Origin: Gemmatimonadales bacterium
Lineage (GTDB): Bacteria > Gemmatimonadota > Gemmatimonadetes > Gemmatimonadales > GWC2-71-9
Direction of reading: 5' to 3'
NCBI GenBank assembly: GCA_036500345.1
Contig: DASYCE010000030.1
Location: 1 to 60,610, forward strand
Length of the DNA: 60,610 bases
Shown: positions 7,367 through 16,099 of the stretch, in pieces
Position numbering within the stretch: position 1 is the first letter of the stretch
Layout: every line of letters begins with the position of its first letter
Position numbers and translations under genes: made by a program
The notes under the pieces: generated by a model
What the model was told of the DNA's origin: nothing
Databases searched by the model: none
Seen by the model: only the letters and a program-made list of their open reading frames with translations

Positions 7367-9958
7367 ATGAGTTCGCTCTTTCGCCGTCTCAAGTACTGGC
7401 TCGGCTCCGCCCGGATGAACGCCGATCTTGCGGATGAGCTCGAGGCGCACCACGCGCTCAAACGCGAGGCACTCGAACGCCAGGGACTGTCGCCGAACGA
7501 CGCCGCTGCCGCGGCGCACCGGGCCCTCGGGAACATCACCCTGGCGCGCGAAGATGCCCGCGGCGTCTGGCTCGCGCCCTGGTTCGAGAGCTGCTGGCAG
7601 GATGTGCGCATCGCCTTCAGGGCATTGCGCAAACGCCCCGGCCTCTCGGCACTGATCGTCGTGACGATGGCGCTCGGCATCGGCGTCAACACTGCGGTCT
7701 TCTCGCTCCTCGATTCGGCGCTCTTCAGCACGCTCCCGGTGCGTCACCCCGATCAGGTCGTCTTCCTCTCCCAGACTGATTCGGCGGGGGGGGGGCTCGA
7801 TTTCTCCTGGGCCGAGTTCGAGAGATTGCGCGACGCCAGCCGCTCCTTCGCGACGGTCGTCGCATACGACGGCTCCAGGTTCAGCGCTGTCGTCGATGGC
7901 GTGCCGGCGATGATCACCGGCGATTTCGTCTCGAGCGGGTACTTCGAACTCTTCGGCGGACATGCGCTTGAAGGGCGCATCCTGACCCCCGCCGACGATC
8001 AACCCGGCGCGCCGCCGGCACTGGTCATCAGTGCGGAATACCGCGCCCGGGCGTTCGGCACTGCCGCCGCAGTCGGTCGGGTGATCACGATCGGTCCGGT
8101 GCCGTTCACTGTCGTGGGAGTGATGCCGCCGACATTCCACGGGCGCCGCGTCTCCGGCACGCTCGGCGACGTCACCATTCCGATCGCGTTCCACCCGCAA
8201 CTTGCGCTGCGGGATCACCAGAGCTTCGGCATCGCAGCCAGACTCAGCCCTTCGGTGACCCTGGCCGCGGCCTCGGCAGAAACCGGAGTGATCCACCGCG
8301 CGTTCCTTGCCGATTCGAGCGGCCCGGCATTGTCGCCTGCGGCAATGCATGACATCGCCAGCCGGCAGGTCCGGCTGCGTCCCGGTCTTCACGGCACCGA
8401 CGGCGCTTTGTCGTCGAGCGGATTGGCGCAGGCACTCGTTGTCGGCGGCATCGTCGCGTTGATTCTCCTCATCGCGTGCATCAACGTCGCGAGTCTCCTG
8501 GTCGCTCGTGCGGCCGATCGCCAGAAGGAGATGGCGATCCGGCTCTCGATCGGCGCCGGTCGGAGACGGCTGGTGCGCCAGCTCCTCACCGAGAGCATCC
8601 TCCTCGCGGGGACCGGCGGTTTCGTCGGCCTCCTCTGCTCGGCGTCGGCTGCGGGCGTACTCAGGACGATGCTGCCGCTCGACAGCCTGAACTTCACTCC
8701 GCTCACGAATCCGGCGTGTCTCATCTTCACTGGACTCCTTGCCGTCGGCACGGGTATCCTCTTCGGCCTGGTGCCGGCAGTTGCCAGCACTCGCGTCAAC
8801 CTGAGTCCGATTCTTCGCGGCACCGACGCTGGGCAGGGAGGCGGCCGTCAGCTGCACATCGGCGGCGTCCTCGTCGTCGCGCAGATCGCGCTGTCACTGA
8901 CGCTGCTCGTCGCTGCCGGGCTGCTGGTGCAAAGCCTCCGCCAGCTTCACCGCGCCGAGCCTGGCTTTGACGCTGATCACGTCGTGGCGGCGTACGTCTA
9001 TCCAGTGTTGCTTGGCGGGTCGCACGCCCGAGAGATGCGCGACTACCAGCAGATGCTCGATCGACTCGCTGCGGTGCCGGGCGTGCGGTCGGCCAGCGTG
9101 ATGCGATACTGGATCGGATCGACGACCAACCTCGTCGGCCCCGGATTCTTCGCGACGCTCGGCGTGCCGTTCATTCGTGGGCGCGACTTCTCGGCGGCGC
9201 TCGACAGTCCTGCATCACAGAAGGTCGCGATCCTCAGCGCGTCGGCTGCGCGCGCCATCTTCGGCAACGATGATCCAATCGGGCGTGTCGTGCCGAGCGG
9301 CGATTTCGCCGGCGCGCAGGTGGTTGGCGTGGTCCGGGACATCCGCCACAGCGCGTGGCAGGACCACGGCGACGCGACCGTCTACGCCCCATACCAGCAG
9401 GCCGATTCATCGGCCCTTGGCCAGATCCAGCTGATGGTTCGCACCACAGGCGACGCGGCGCGGAGCTTCGCCGCGATGCGCGCGGCGGTACGCAGCGTCG
9501 AGCCGGATCTTCCGATCGTGAGCATGCAGACGGTCACCGACATCTTCGGGCAATCGGTGACAGCAGAGAAATCGACCGCGAGGCTGCTGACCTCGTTCGG
9601 CGCTCTCGCGCTCCTCCTCGCGCTGGTCGGGTTGTACGGGACGGTCTCGCATTCGGTGGCGCGGCGCACCCGTGAGATCGGCATCCGGATGTCGCTGGGT
9701 GCCGCGGCCGCCGATGTCGTGCGATCAATCCTCGGCGAGACGCTCCGCCTCGTCGCCATCGGCGTCGTGGTCGGCATCGGGCTGGCAATGGGCACCAGTC
9801 ATCTGATCGGCAGCTTCCTCTATCGCACCGCACCGACCGACCCGATCGCACTGGCGAGTGTCATCGTACTGACCGTCGCGGTGGGCCTTCTCGCCGGATC
9901 GATTCCGGCATACCGCGCGGCGCGGGTGAGTCCGATGGTGGCCCTCCGTCAGAGCTAG
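7367..9958 (+). CDS. ADOP-type FtsX/MacB-like permease with N-terminal prefix domain
   Basis: 863 residues. A cytoplasmic prefix domain (about 1-75, with LADELEAHHALKREALERQG) precedes the first TM near 92-118. A MacB-like periplasmic domain and FtsX helices follow (ACINVASLLVARAADRQKEMAIRL), then a second copy of the unit ending in PAYRAARVSPMVALRQS. It is co-transcribed with the PadR gene. A run of ten G at 7786-7795 encodes part of a Gly-Gly-Gly stretch after the first TM and is prone to slippage. No ATPase gene lies beside it, so function is by homology only. Confidence 0.92.
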   Translation: MSSLFRRLKYWLGSARMNADLADELEAHHALKREALERQGLSPNDAAAAAHRALGNITLAREDARGVWLAPWFESCWQDVRIAFRALRKRPGLSALIVVTMALGIGVNTAVFSLLDSALFSTLPVRHPDQVVFLSQTDSAGGGLDFSWAEFERLRDASRSFATVVAYDGSRFSAVVDGVPAMITGDFVSSGYFELFGGHALEGRILTPADDQPGAPPALVISAEYRARAFGTAAAVGRVITIGPVPFTVVGVMPPTFHGRRVSGTLGDVTIPIAFHPQLALRDHQSFGIAARLSPSVTLAAASAETGVIHRAFLADSSGPALSPAAMHDIASRQVRLRPGLHGTDGALSSSGLAQALVVGGIVALILLIACINVASLLVARAADRQKEMAIRLSIGAGRRRLVRQLLTESILLAGTGGFVGLLCSASAAGVLRTMLPLDSLNFTPLTNPACLIFTGLLAVGTGILFGLVPAVASTRVNLSPILRGTDAGQGGGRQLHIGGVLVVAQIALSLTLLVAAGLLVQSLRQLHRAEPGFDADHVVAAYVYPVLLGGSHAREMRDYQQMLDRLAAVPGVRSASVMRYWIGSTTNLVGPGFFATLGVPFIRGRDFSAALDSPASQKVAILSASAARAIFGNDDPIGRVVPSGDFAGAQVVGVVRDIRHSAWQDHGDATVYAPYQQADSSALGQIQLMVRTTGDAARSFAAMRAAVRSVEPDLPIVSMQTVTDIFGQSVTAEKSTARLLTSFGALALLLALVGLYGTVSHSVARRTREIGIRMSLGAAAADVVRSILGETLRLVAIGVVVGIGLAMGTSHLIGSFLYRTAPTDPIALASVIVLTVAVGLLAGSIPAYRAARVSPMVALRQS

Positions 9959-9975
9959 CGGCACGTTATCTCTCC

Positions 9976-10020
9976 TTGACAGCGGGCCTCGTCGCCACCT
10001 GGATTCCCGCGCGGCGGGCG
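9976..10020 (+). pseudogene. Remnant of an ADOP permease 3' end
   Basis: This stretch, just after the intact ADOP gene, translates to LTAGLVATWIPARRA, which matches the conserved last TM helix and PARRA tail of ADOP permeases. The remainder of the gene is absent and the frame runs into unrelated sequence. It looks like the leftover of a deleted or recombined paralogue. Confidence 0.55.
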
Positions 10021-10126
10021 CTCTCGCTCGTTCGCGCGATGCTGATGCGTGTACAATGAACGAATCCAACATCGCGAAGCTGGGGCGACAACAATGAGCG
10101 AATTCAACGTTGCGGAGGGAGCGGCG

Positions 10127-10525
10127 ATGACACGGCATGCGCTATTGAAGGGTGGGTCGGTGCTCTCGATCGTCCTCATGACGCTGCACTTTGCCTCCGA
10201 CACCGCGCGCGCCCAGGCCGGCTCGCCTGAGGCCGGGGGGATGACGATCCTGGCGGTGCCGATCCTGGTGATCTGGCTCTATGGAGCGCTGGTTCTCGAC
10301 GAGAAGCGTTCCGGGCACGTGATCATGCTGATCGGGTCGTTCCTGGCGATCATGATGCCGGCGATGCACGTGATCGGCCCGAACGGCCCGTTCAGCGGCA
10401 CGCTCACCAGGGCCGGCGATCCGTACCTCTTCGTCTGGACCCTTCACGCCCTCGGCGTGACGGGGCTGTTCACGTTGATTCTGGCGGTGCAGGGGATGTG
10501 GGATTTGCGCCGGCGGCAGCTCTAG
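10127..10525 (+). CDS. Small multi-pass membrane protein
   Basis: 132 residues, not recognised. After an N-terminal hydrophobic stretch (LLKGGSVLSIVLMTLHFAS) come three more likely TM helices (MTILAVPILVIWLYGALVL, HVIMLIGSFLAIMMPAMHV, LHALGVTGLFTLILAVQGM). The start at 10127 is chosen because GGAGGG lies seven bases upstream; in-frame ATGs at 10049 and 10094 have weaker signals. It stands between two ADOP permeases and converges on the second with a 16-base gap. Confidence 0.75.
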   Translation: MTRHALLKGGSVLSIVLMTLHFASDTARAQAGSPEAGGMTILAVPILVIWLYGALVLDEKRSGHVIMLIGSFLAIMMPAMHVIGPNGPFSGTLTRAGDPYLFVWTLHALGVTGLFTLILAVQGMWDLRRRQL

Positions 10526-10541
10526 ACCGGCGCAACATCGT

Positions 10542-12977
10542 TCACCCGTCGCCCAGCACCCTCATCGGATCCACTCTGGTGGCGCGGCGTACCGGCCGCA
10601 TGCAGGCGAGTGTACCGCTCCCGAAGAGTGCCGCGATCACCCCGGCGTAGACCGCAGGATCGCGCGGCTCGACGCCGACGAGGACGGCACTCAGCAGCGG
10701 CGCGATCAGCGCGGCGAGCACCAGCCCGATTGTTATTCCAACTCCCAATTGCGCGGCGCCCTGTCCGAGAATCAAGCGCATGATGCTGCCGCGCTGTGCG
10801 CCGAGGGCGATGCGAATCGCCATTTCGCGGGTGCGCCGTCCGACCGCCATCGACATCACGCCGTACAATCCGACGATCGCCAGAAAGAGCGCGATGAATC
10901 CGAAAATCACGAACATCGTTCCGAAGACGCGCACGAACCAGAGCGGCTCTGCGATCGCCGTTGCCAATGACTCCGGCATGTACAGCGGAATGTCGGGGTT
11001 CGCAGAGCGAAGGATCTCGCGCGCGGATCGTGTGATCGCCAGCGGATCGCCGGTCGTTCGAACGGTGAGGGCCACATCGCGACTCGGCGCCTGCGCGAAC
11101 GGTCGAAAGAGAATCGAAGGATGGGGATTTTCCGGATCACCGCCCCAGATGTCCGGAATGACGCCGACGATGGTGACCGTCGTGAGCTTCGCCGGCGCAC
11201 CGGCGTCGGCATCCGGCGAACCAACGTCGATCCGCAAACCGATCGGGTCACGACCGCCGAGGAACTTCTTGACGAAGCGCCGGGTGACGACGGCGACGGG
11301 CGGCGCCCCCGCACGATCGGCGTCAGTGAACAGGCGTCCCTCGGCGACTGGTATTCCGAGCGTCGCAAAGAAGGAGAGATCAACCGACGCCGTGTTGACG
11401 ATCGGGCGGTCGGAAGGATGCGCATAGGTAATGCGGTCGATCCCGATCGGTACACCCGCAAGCCCGAGCGATGCGCCCGGGAGCCCTGAGCTGATCGATA
11501 GGCCGCGTACGTTCGGGAGGCCGCTGAGTTCCTGCCGCAGCCGCTGCAGCGTCGATGATTCGCGAGCGGTATCGGCACCAGCGGGAAACGACATCGCGGC
11601 GGTGAAGACGTCACGGGTCGCAAATCCCGGATCCATCGAGCGGATCTTCGTCACGCTTTCGATCATCAAGCCGGCGAGGACCAGCAACATGCACGACATC
11701 GCCGTCTCGAGGATCACGAGCCCCCGGCTCAGGCGTCCCACGCGCCAGCTCGACGCGCCGCGCGAATCGTCTTTCAGCACCTCGGCAATGTCGACGCGCG
11801 AGGCGCGAAGCGCCGGGAGAACGCCCGCAGTGAGCGCCGAGATCACGCCCATCGCCGCCGCGAAGAGCAGCACCGGCACGAAAAGCTCGACGTGAACGAA
11901 CGATGGGAAGCCGGTATTCACGGTGGCACGATCGAATACCGCGACGCCGACGCTCGCGATGCCGATGCCGAGTGCCACGCCGCCGAGCGACAGCAACGCC
12001 GCTTCGATAAGCAATCCACGGAGTACCACGCCCCGGGAAGCGCCCAGGGCGCTCTTGAGCGCGGTCTCCCTGCGCCGGAATGCGGCTCGATGCGACAGGA
12101 GGTTCATCACATTTGCGCAGGCAATGAGCAGCACGCAGAAGACCGCGCCCAGCATCGTGAGGAGGAGGCGTCGCGGTCCCGGCCCGATCGACCAGTCGGT
12201 GAACGTTCCCGCAGTCGCCTCAAATCCCTTGTCGCTCTCCGGATATGCGGCGGCGAGTCGCCGGGCGATCGTTGCAACATCGGCCGATGCCGCTTCGCGA
12301 CCAATCCCCGGGCGCAGCGCTCCAATCGTGGTCACATACTCGCCCTGCCCGCGAACGCTTGCAGCCGGATCGTCCTGCAGCGGGAGCCAGAGTCCTTCTG
12401 AGGCGGGGAATCCGAAGCCGTCGGGCATCACGCCGACGACGGTGTAGACCAGGCCGTCGACCCGGATCGGAGCACCGATGATGTCCCTGCGGCTGGCGTA
12501 TCGATCGCGCCACGATCGATAGCTCAGCACCGCGACACGCGCTCCGCTCGGCCGCGTCTCCGTTTCGGAAAAGCCGCGGCCGAGCATCGGCTGCACACCA
12601 AGAATCGAAAACACGTCGGCGGTGACCCACGTCGCGTCGATCCGATCGGCACGCTCGGCGTCGCTCAGATTCACGGTACCCTCGGAGTATCCCCCGAGTG
12701 CCGTGAAGGATTGTTGTTGCGCGCGATGGTCGTAGAAATCCTGGATCGGCAACGCCTGTCGTCTGATGCCGCGGTCGGCGTTGTTGCGATAGACGATCGC
12801 GATCCTGGCGCCGTTCGGGTAGGGGAGTCCGCGCACCAGGACGCCATAGACGATGCTGAACATCGTCGTGGTGAGACCGACGCCGAGACCGAGCGCCATG
12901 ATGGCGATGGCAGTCTCCCAGAATGACTTGCGCAGCCTGCGCACGCCGTATCGGATGTCCGCGACGATGGTGTTCAC
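10542..12977 (-). CDS. ADOP-type FtsX/MacB-like permease
   Basis: 811 residues without a prefix domain. It starts MNTIVADIRYGVRRLRKSFWE, with the first TM around 23-48. The first FtsX unit has the signature ACANVMNLLSHRAAFRRRETALKSALGASRG. The second unit carries IALGAQRGSIMRLILG and the tail MRPVRRATRVDPMRVLGDG. It stands alone on the minus strand, with no PadR gene next to it, unlike two of its paralogues. The ATPase partner is not encoded nearby. Confidence 0.92.
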   Translation of the reverse strand: MNTIVADIRYGVRRLRKSFWETAIAIMALGLGVGLTTTMFSIVYGVLVRGLPYPNGARIAIVYRNNADRGIRRQALPIQDFYDHRAQQQSFTALGGYSEGTVNLSDAERADRIDATWVTADVFSILGVQPMLGRGFSETETRPSGARVAVLSYRSWRDRYASRRDIIGAPIRVDGLVYTVVGVMPDGFGFPASEGLWLPLQDDPAASVRGQGEYVTTIGALRPGIGREAASADVATIARRLAAAYPESDKGFEATAGTFTDWSIGPGPRRLLLTMLGAVFCVLLIACANVMNLLSHRAAFRRRETALKSALGASRGVVLRGLLIEAALLSLGGVALGIGIASVGVAVFDRATVNTGFPSFVHVELFVPVLLFAAAMGVISALTAGVLPALRASRVDIAEVLKDDSRGASSWRVGRLSRGLVILETAMSCMLLVLAGLMIESVTKIRSMDPGFATRDVFTAAMSFPAGADTARESSTLQRLRQELSGLPNVRGLSISSGLPGASLGLAGVPIGIDRITYAHPSDRPIVNTASVDLSFFATLGIPVAEGRLFTDADRAGAPPVAVVTRRFVKKFLGGRDPIGLRIDVGSPDADAGAPAKLTTVTIVGVIPDIWGGDPENPHPSILFRPFAQAPSRDVALTVRTTGDPLAITRSAREILRSANPDIPLYMPESLATAIAEPLWFVRVFGTMFVIFGFIALFLAIVGLYGVMSMAVGRRTREMAIRIALGAQRGSIMRLILGQGAAQLGVGITIGLVLAALIAPLLSAVLVGVEPRDPAVYAGVIAALFGSGTLACMRPVRRATRVDPMRVLGDG

Positions 12978-13112
12978 ATGTTGGTCCGGATGGAGAAGAA
13001 GAGTCCTGCGTCGCGGAGACGTACGGTCGCGATTGGTCGGGTGTTTCGGCTGTTGGGGACGAGTGTTGTTGCGTTGGCGCCGTCGCAGGGGTGGAACGTC
13101 TTTCGACTGCGG

Positions 13113-13229
13113 CTATTCCCCGTACATCTCCATCAACAGGCGCCGGAGCGCCGCAGCCTCGACGGCCGTCAGCGCTCCGATCTTACGACCAATGCGAGCC
13201 TTGCTCACCGTCCGGATCTGGTCCCTCGC
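13113..13229 (-). pseudogene. 3' remnant of a MazF/PemK-type toxin gene
   Basis: Overlapping the end of the antitoxin gene, another minus-strand frame reads ARDQIRTVSKARIGRKIGAL and continues with AVEAAALRRLLMEMYGE to a TAG at 13113. This is the conserved C-terminal third of MazF-family endoribonucleases. The frame is closed by a TGA about 40 bases further upstream, and the N-terminal two thirds (RNA-binding and catalytic Arg/Thr region) is missing. A GTG at 13208 could only yield a peptide of about 30 residues. The toxin is therefore inactive. Confidence 0.65.
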
Positions 13230-13525
13230 CGATACTGTGCCTTGGGTTCGGCAACGCGTTTGAGATCAGACCAGGGTGCGGCTGCAAGCCCGTCGGCGTC
13301 CGCGGCACTCCACTCACTCCAATCTTCCGTTGCTGCAGCCATCTCGCGCGCAGTGTCCTCCCACGACAGCTTCACCGGTGTGTGGCGTGCGGGGCGGAGC
13401 AGGATTCCATCTGCACGTTCCTCCATGACGACCTCCGTACCAATGTGATACCGCCTGAGCGTGGCGGCGGGCAATCGTACGCCGCGGGAATTGCCGATTC
13501 GTGCAACCGTGAGCGGAGTGGCCAT
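13205..13525 (-). CDS. AbrB/MazE-family antitoxin
   Basis: 106 residues. The N-terminus (LTVARIGNSRGVRLPAATLRRY) is a SpoVT-AbrB swapped-hairpin DNA-binding domain. The acidic second half (WEDTAREMAAATEDWSEWSAADADG) resembles the toxin-wrapping tail of MazE-type antitoxins. It is followed, overlapping, by only a remnant of its MazF toxin, so it may be an orphan antitoxin that could still repress its promoter or neutralise related toxins. The last residues, after about 85, may belong to the deletion junction. Confidence 0.82.
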   Translation of the reverse strand: MATPLTVARIGNSRGVRLPAATLRRYHIGTEVVMEERADGILLRPARHTPVKLSWEDTAREMAAATEDWSEWSAADADGLAAAPWSDLKRVAEPKAQYRRGTRSGR

Positions 13526-13542
13526 GTAATAGCTGTAATTAC
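13526..13542. promoter_or_regulatory. Candidate autoregulatory operator of the antitoxin gene
   Basis: GTAATAGCTGTAATTAC is an inverted repeat (GTAAT-N7-ATTAC), AT-rich in GC-rich surroundings, directly abutting the antitoxin start codon. MazE-type antitoxins bind palindromes overlapping their own promoter, so autoregulation here is plausible. Confidence 0.5.
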
Positions 13543-13585
13543 GCCGTCGAAGCTCGTCAAATTCGGTGCCGCAACAGAGGTCGCG

Positions 13586-14134
13586 TCACTCGCTGAACAC
13601 TTCTGGCAGTTCGATCGTGCAGCTCGCCTCGATCAACGGATGCTTCCACAGCAGCCGCTCGCGTTCGATCACCGGGAACGTTGCGTCCGGGGTCCACACT
13701 TCAATCGCACGCTTTTCGATGTCGACGACCCAGTAGGCGGGGACTCTTTGCTCCTGATAGAGCCGCCGCTTGGTGAATCGATCGGCGCGGACGCTCGATG
13801 GACTCAATATCTCCACTGCCAGGCGGAGGTGTGTGATATCCGACCAGCGCCAGGTCTCGCGGAATCGGTCGAGATCGGCGACGAAGAGATCGGGCTGAAG
13901 CAATGTGTCAGGGCCGAACGAGATGTCGGCTGGAGCAGCAAGGATCTCCTTGACTCCGTGCTCCAGCAGATACGGATCAAGTATCCGGCGCAGCTGCTCG
14001 AGGGCCCACTGATGCCGCCCACCCGGAGCGGGCGTCACCAGCAGTTCGCCGTGGACCGTCTCGTAGCGATTGCCGTCGTCGGGCAGCGCGCGCACGTCGT
14101 CGGCCGTGAAATAGTGCGGGAGCGGCATCGCCAT
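13586..14134 (-). CDS. Uma2 family putative PD-(D/E)XK endonuclease
   Basis: 182 residues, the second Uma2 protein of the window. Family signatures are present: LPDDGNRYETVHGELLVTPAP, LLQPDLFVAD, LAVEILSPSS, and KRRLYQEQRVPAYWVVDIE. The frame is open to 14215, but the start at 14134 (MAMPLPHYF) lies in a sequence context identical to that of the other Uma2 gene, which fixes the choice. It lies 60 bases downstream of the antitoxin start, both on the minus strand. Cellular role unknown. Confidence 0.9.
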   Translation of the reverse strand: MAMPLPHYFTADDVRALPDDGNRYETVHGELLVTPAPGGRHQWALEQLRRILDPYLLEHGVKEILAAPADISFGPDTLLQPDLFVADLDRFRETWRWSDITHLRLAVEILSPSSVRADRFTKRRLYQEQRVPAYWVVDIEKRAIEVWTPDATFPVIERERLLWKHPLIEASCTIELPEVFSE

Positions 14135-14149
14135 AGTATCGTCTCGGCG
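14130..14149 (-). promoter_or_regulatory. Conserved start-region sequence of Uma2 gene 2
   Basis: On the minus strand this is CGCCGAGACGATACTATGGC, identical to 175-194 at the other Uma2 gene. See that entry for the possible promoter or start-signal role. Confidence 0.35.
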
Positions 14150-14431
14150 CAACAGAGAGGACAAGGGGACATTGCGCGTGAACGATCGCGCTGTATCCGG
14201 GTACCGCGTGATCAATTCAACGCTGAGCGGGGCTTGTCTGCGCGTTCCTCATAACCGATCACTCAACACGCGCGGTACTCATTTACGCAAAATCGCCGGA
14301 CGCTTCCGGCCCGACTGCCCCGGATCGGTCTTTCGGATTCATCCTCCCGTAAGTCTCCCTGCCGTACCTTCTCCTCCAGTCCATCGACCGGCAGGTCGCC
14401 ACCGACCGCCCACAGCTCACCGGAGGATTCC

Positions 14432-14962
14432 ATGCCGACCCTACGCCTCAAAGCCTCGTTCGCTGCGATCACCGCAGCAGCGGCTCTCTCGCTCGCTCTA
14501 GCCACCACCGCGATGGCCCAATCAGCCTCCAAGCCGGCGGCCAAGCCCGCGATGTCCAAGCCCGCCGCCAAGGCTCCCGCCGCGAAATCGTTCGCCCAGC
14601 GCCTCGTCGAATCGACCCAGGCGAAGCACCCCGAAGCCGACGAGATCGGCATCTCGGCCACCACCGCCAAGGGATGCATCGGGATCGCGTCGACCGACAA
14701 GAGCGACATCGGCGAGAAGTGCGAAGCCGATGACGTCAAGCCGATGCAGACCGGCAAGCCGTACGTCGAGAAGGAAAAGGACGGCATGGACGTCTCGGTC
14801 CCGCTCCACGACGCCACTGGCAAGACCGTCGGCGTACTCGGTATCGGCTTCAAGGCAGCACCCGGCCAGACCGAAGCGTCCGTGACGGCGATGGCGACGA
14901 AGATCGCCGCCGAACTCGCGCCGCAGATCCCGTCGAAGGCGAAACTGCTCGCCGCCAACTAG
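14432..14962 (+). CDS. Secreted protein with Cache/PDC-like domain
   Basis: 176 residues with a signal peptide (about 1-29, ending in TTAMAQ) and a Lys/Pro/Ala linker (SASKPAAKPAMSKPAAKAPA). The rest is a compact alpha/beta domain: HPEADEIGISATTAKGCIGIASTDKSDIGEKC, then YVEKEKDGMDVSVPLHDATG and VGVLGIGFK. That pattern resembles the small-molecule-binding PAS-like Cache fold seen in chemoreceptor sensor domains. GGAGG precedes the ATG by five bases. A YncE-like propeller gene follows 17 bases later, so the two probably form an operon. The 297 bases upstream contain no other gene. Confidence 0.85.
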   Translation: MPTLRLKASFAAITAAAALSLALATTAMAQSASKPAAKPAMSKPAAKAPAAKSFAQRLVESTQAKHPEADEIGISATTAKGCIGIASTDKSDIGEKCEADDVKPMQTGKPYVEKEKDGMDVSVPLHDATGKTVGVLGIGFKAAPGQTEASVTAMATKIAAELAPQIPSKAKLLAAN

Positions 14963-14979
14963 TCTCGCCGGAGAAGATG

Positions 14980-16017
14980 ATGTCGACTATGTCTCGATTC
15001 ATTGCCGTGGCGGTCGTCCTCGCCGCGCCCACGCTGACCGCTCCGATCGGTGCACAGGCGCCGGGTTACCGCATCGTCGCCACCTATCCGCTCGGCGGCA
15101 CCGGAAGCTGGGATTATCTCGCCTTCGACGGGCGCGGCGGCCGCGTCTTCATCGCGCGACAGACGCGCCAGATGGTGGTCGACGCAAAGACCGGCAAGCT
15201 CCTCGGTGAGGTGACCGGCATCAACGGCGCGCACGGCGTGGCGTTCGACTACGCCAGCGGCCACGGCTTTGCCACCTCGGGCGCTGATTCGTCGGTGGTG
15301 ATCTTCGACCTCAAGACGCTCCAGGTGCTCGGCCGCGTCCACGCCGCCGAAGACGCCGACGGGATCCTCTTCGACCCGGCGTCGAAGCGGGTCTTCACCA
15401 TGAACGGCGACGCCCATTCGTCATCAGTGATCGACCCCGCCACCGGCAAGAACATCGGCACGGTGGCTCTCGGCGGTAAACCCGAGTTCGGCGCGTCAGC
15501 CGGGAACGGGATGGTCTACGCCAACCTCACCGACAACGCAGAAGTGGTGGAATTCGACGCGAGGACGATGAAGGTGACACGCCGCTGGCCGGTGGCGCCG
15601 TGCGCATCGTCGACTGGAATGTCGATCGACGTGGCGCATCACCGGCTCTTCTCGGTCTGCCGCAACAAGTATCTGGCGATCTCGGATTACGCTGCCGGGA
15701 AGCTCGTCACCACCGTCCCGATCGGCTCAGGCGTCGATGCATCCGTCTTCGATCCCGCCACGCAACTGATCTTTGCATCGAACAACGACGGGACGATGAC
15801 CGTCGTGCATGAGGATTCGCCCGACAAGTACACCGTCGTCGAGACCGTCACCACCGGCGGCGGCGCCAAGACGATGACCCTTGATCCGGCGACGCACCGC
15901 GTCTTCCTTGGCGCCGCGACCTTTGGCGCGATCGACACGGCGACCGCCGCCGGACGTCGCGGCCGCGCGCCGATGGTAGCAGGGACATTCAAGTTGCTGG
16001 TGCTCGACAGGAAGTAG
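14980..16017 (+). CDS. YncE-like exported beta-propeller protein
   Basis: 345 residues with an N-terminal signal peptide (MSTMSRFIAVAVVLAAPTLT, cleaved after IGAQA). About six or seven blade-like repeats follow, each with a strand such as VFIARQTRQMVVDAKTGKLL, SVVIFDLKTLQVLG or AEVVEFDARTMKVTRRWPV, as in the YVTN/YncE family. YncE-type propellers are periplasmic, and some bind DNA or metals; the ligand here is unknown. GGAG is best placed for the ATG at 14980, while 14977 is in frame with shorter spacing. It forms a probable operon with the Cache-like gene and ends at a clear terminator. Confidence 0.85.
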   Translation: MSTMSRFIAVAVVLAAPTLTAPIGAQAPGYRIVATYPLGGTGSWDYLAFDGRGGRVFIARQTRQMVVDAKTGKLLGEVTGINGAHGVAFDYASGHGFATSGADSSVVIFDLKTLQVLGRVHAAEDADGILFDPASKRVFTMNGDAHSSSVIDPATGKNIGTVALGGKPEFGASAGNGMVYANLTDNAEVVEFDARTMKVTRRWPVAPCASSTGMSIDVAHHRLFSVCRNKYLAISDYAAGKLVTTVPIGSGVDASVFDPATQLIFASNNDGTMTVVHEDSPDKYTVVETVTTGGGAKTMTLDPATHRVFLGAATFGAIDTATAAGRRGRAPMVAGTFKLLVLDRK

Positions 16018-16040
16018 GCAGTACCGGGATCGGCAACGCC

Positions 16041-16072
16041 AAAGGGGGCCGCGGATTCTCGTGGCCCCTTTT
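16041..16072 (+). terminator. Intrinsic terminator after the YncE-like gene
   Basis: The arm AAAGGGGGCC pairs with GGCCCCTTTT across a 10-12 base loop, with one bulged G, ending in four T. The A run on the left makes it potentially bidirectional, also serving the minus-strand gene that ends at 16100. Confidence 0.75.
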
Positions 16073-16099
16073 GCAGTACTCCCTCCGCCGCCGACCCTG

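Noticed and set aside
7214-8857. 547-codon minus-strand open frame opposite the ADOP/PadR genes
   Set aside because: It is the antisense shadow of genes with clear family matches; composition is Arg/Glu/Asp-rich with no domain, as expected from high-GC antisense frames.
12923-14254. 443-codon plus-strand open frame over the antitoxin and Uma2 genes
   Set aside because: It overlaps two genes with strong family signatures on the opposite strand and has no motif of its own.
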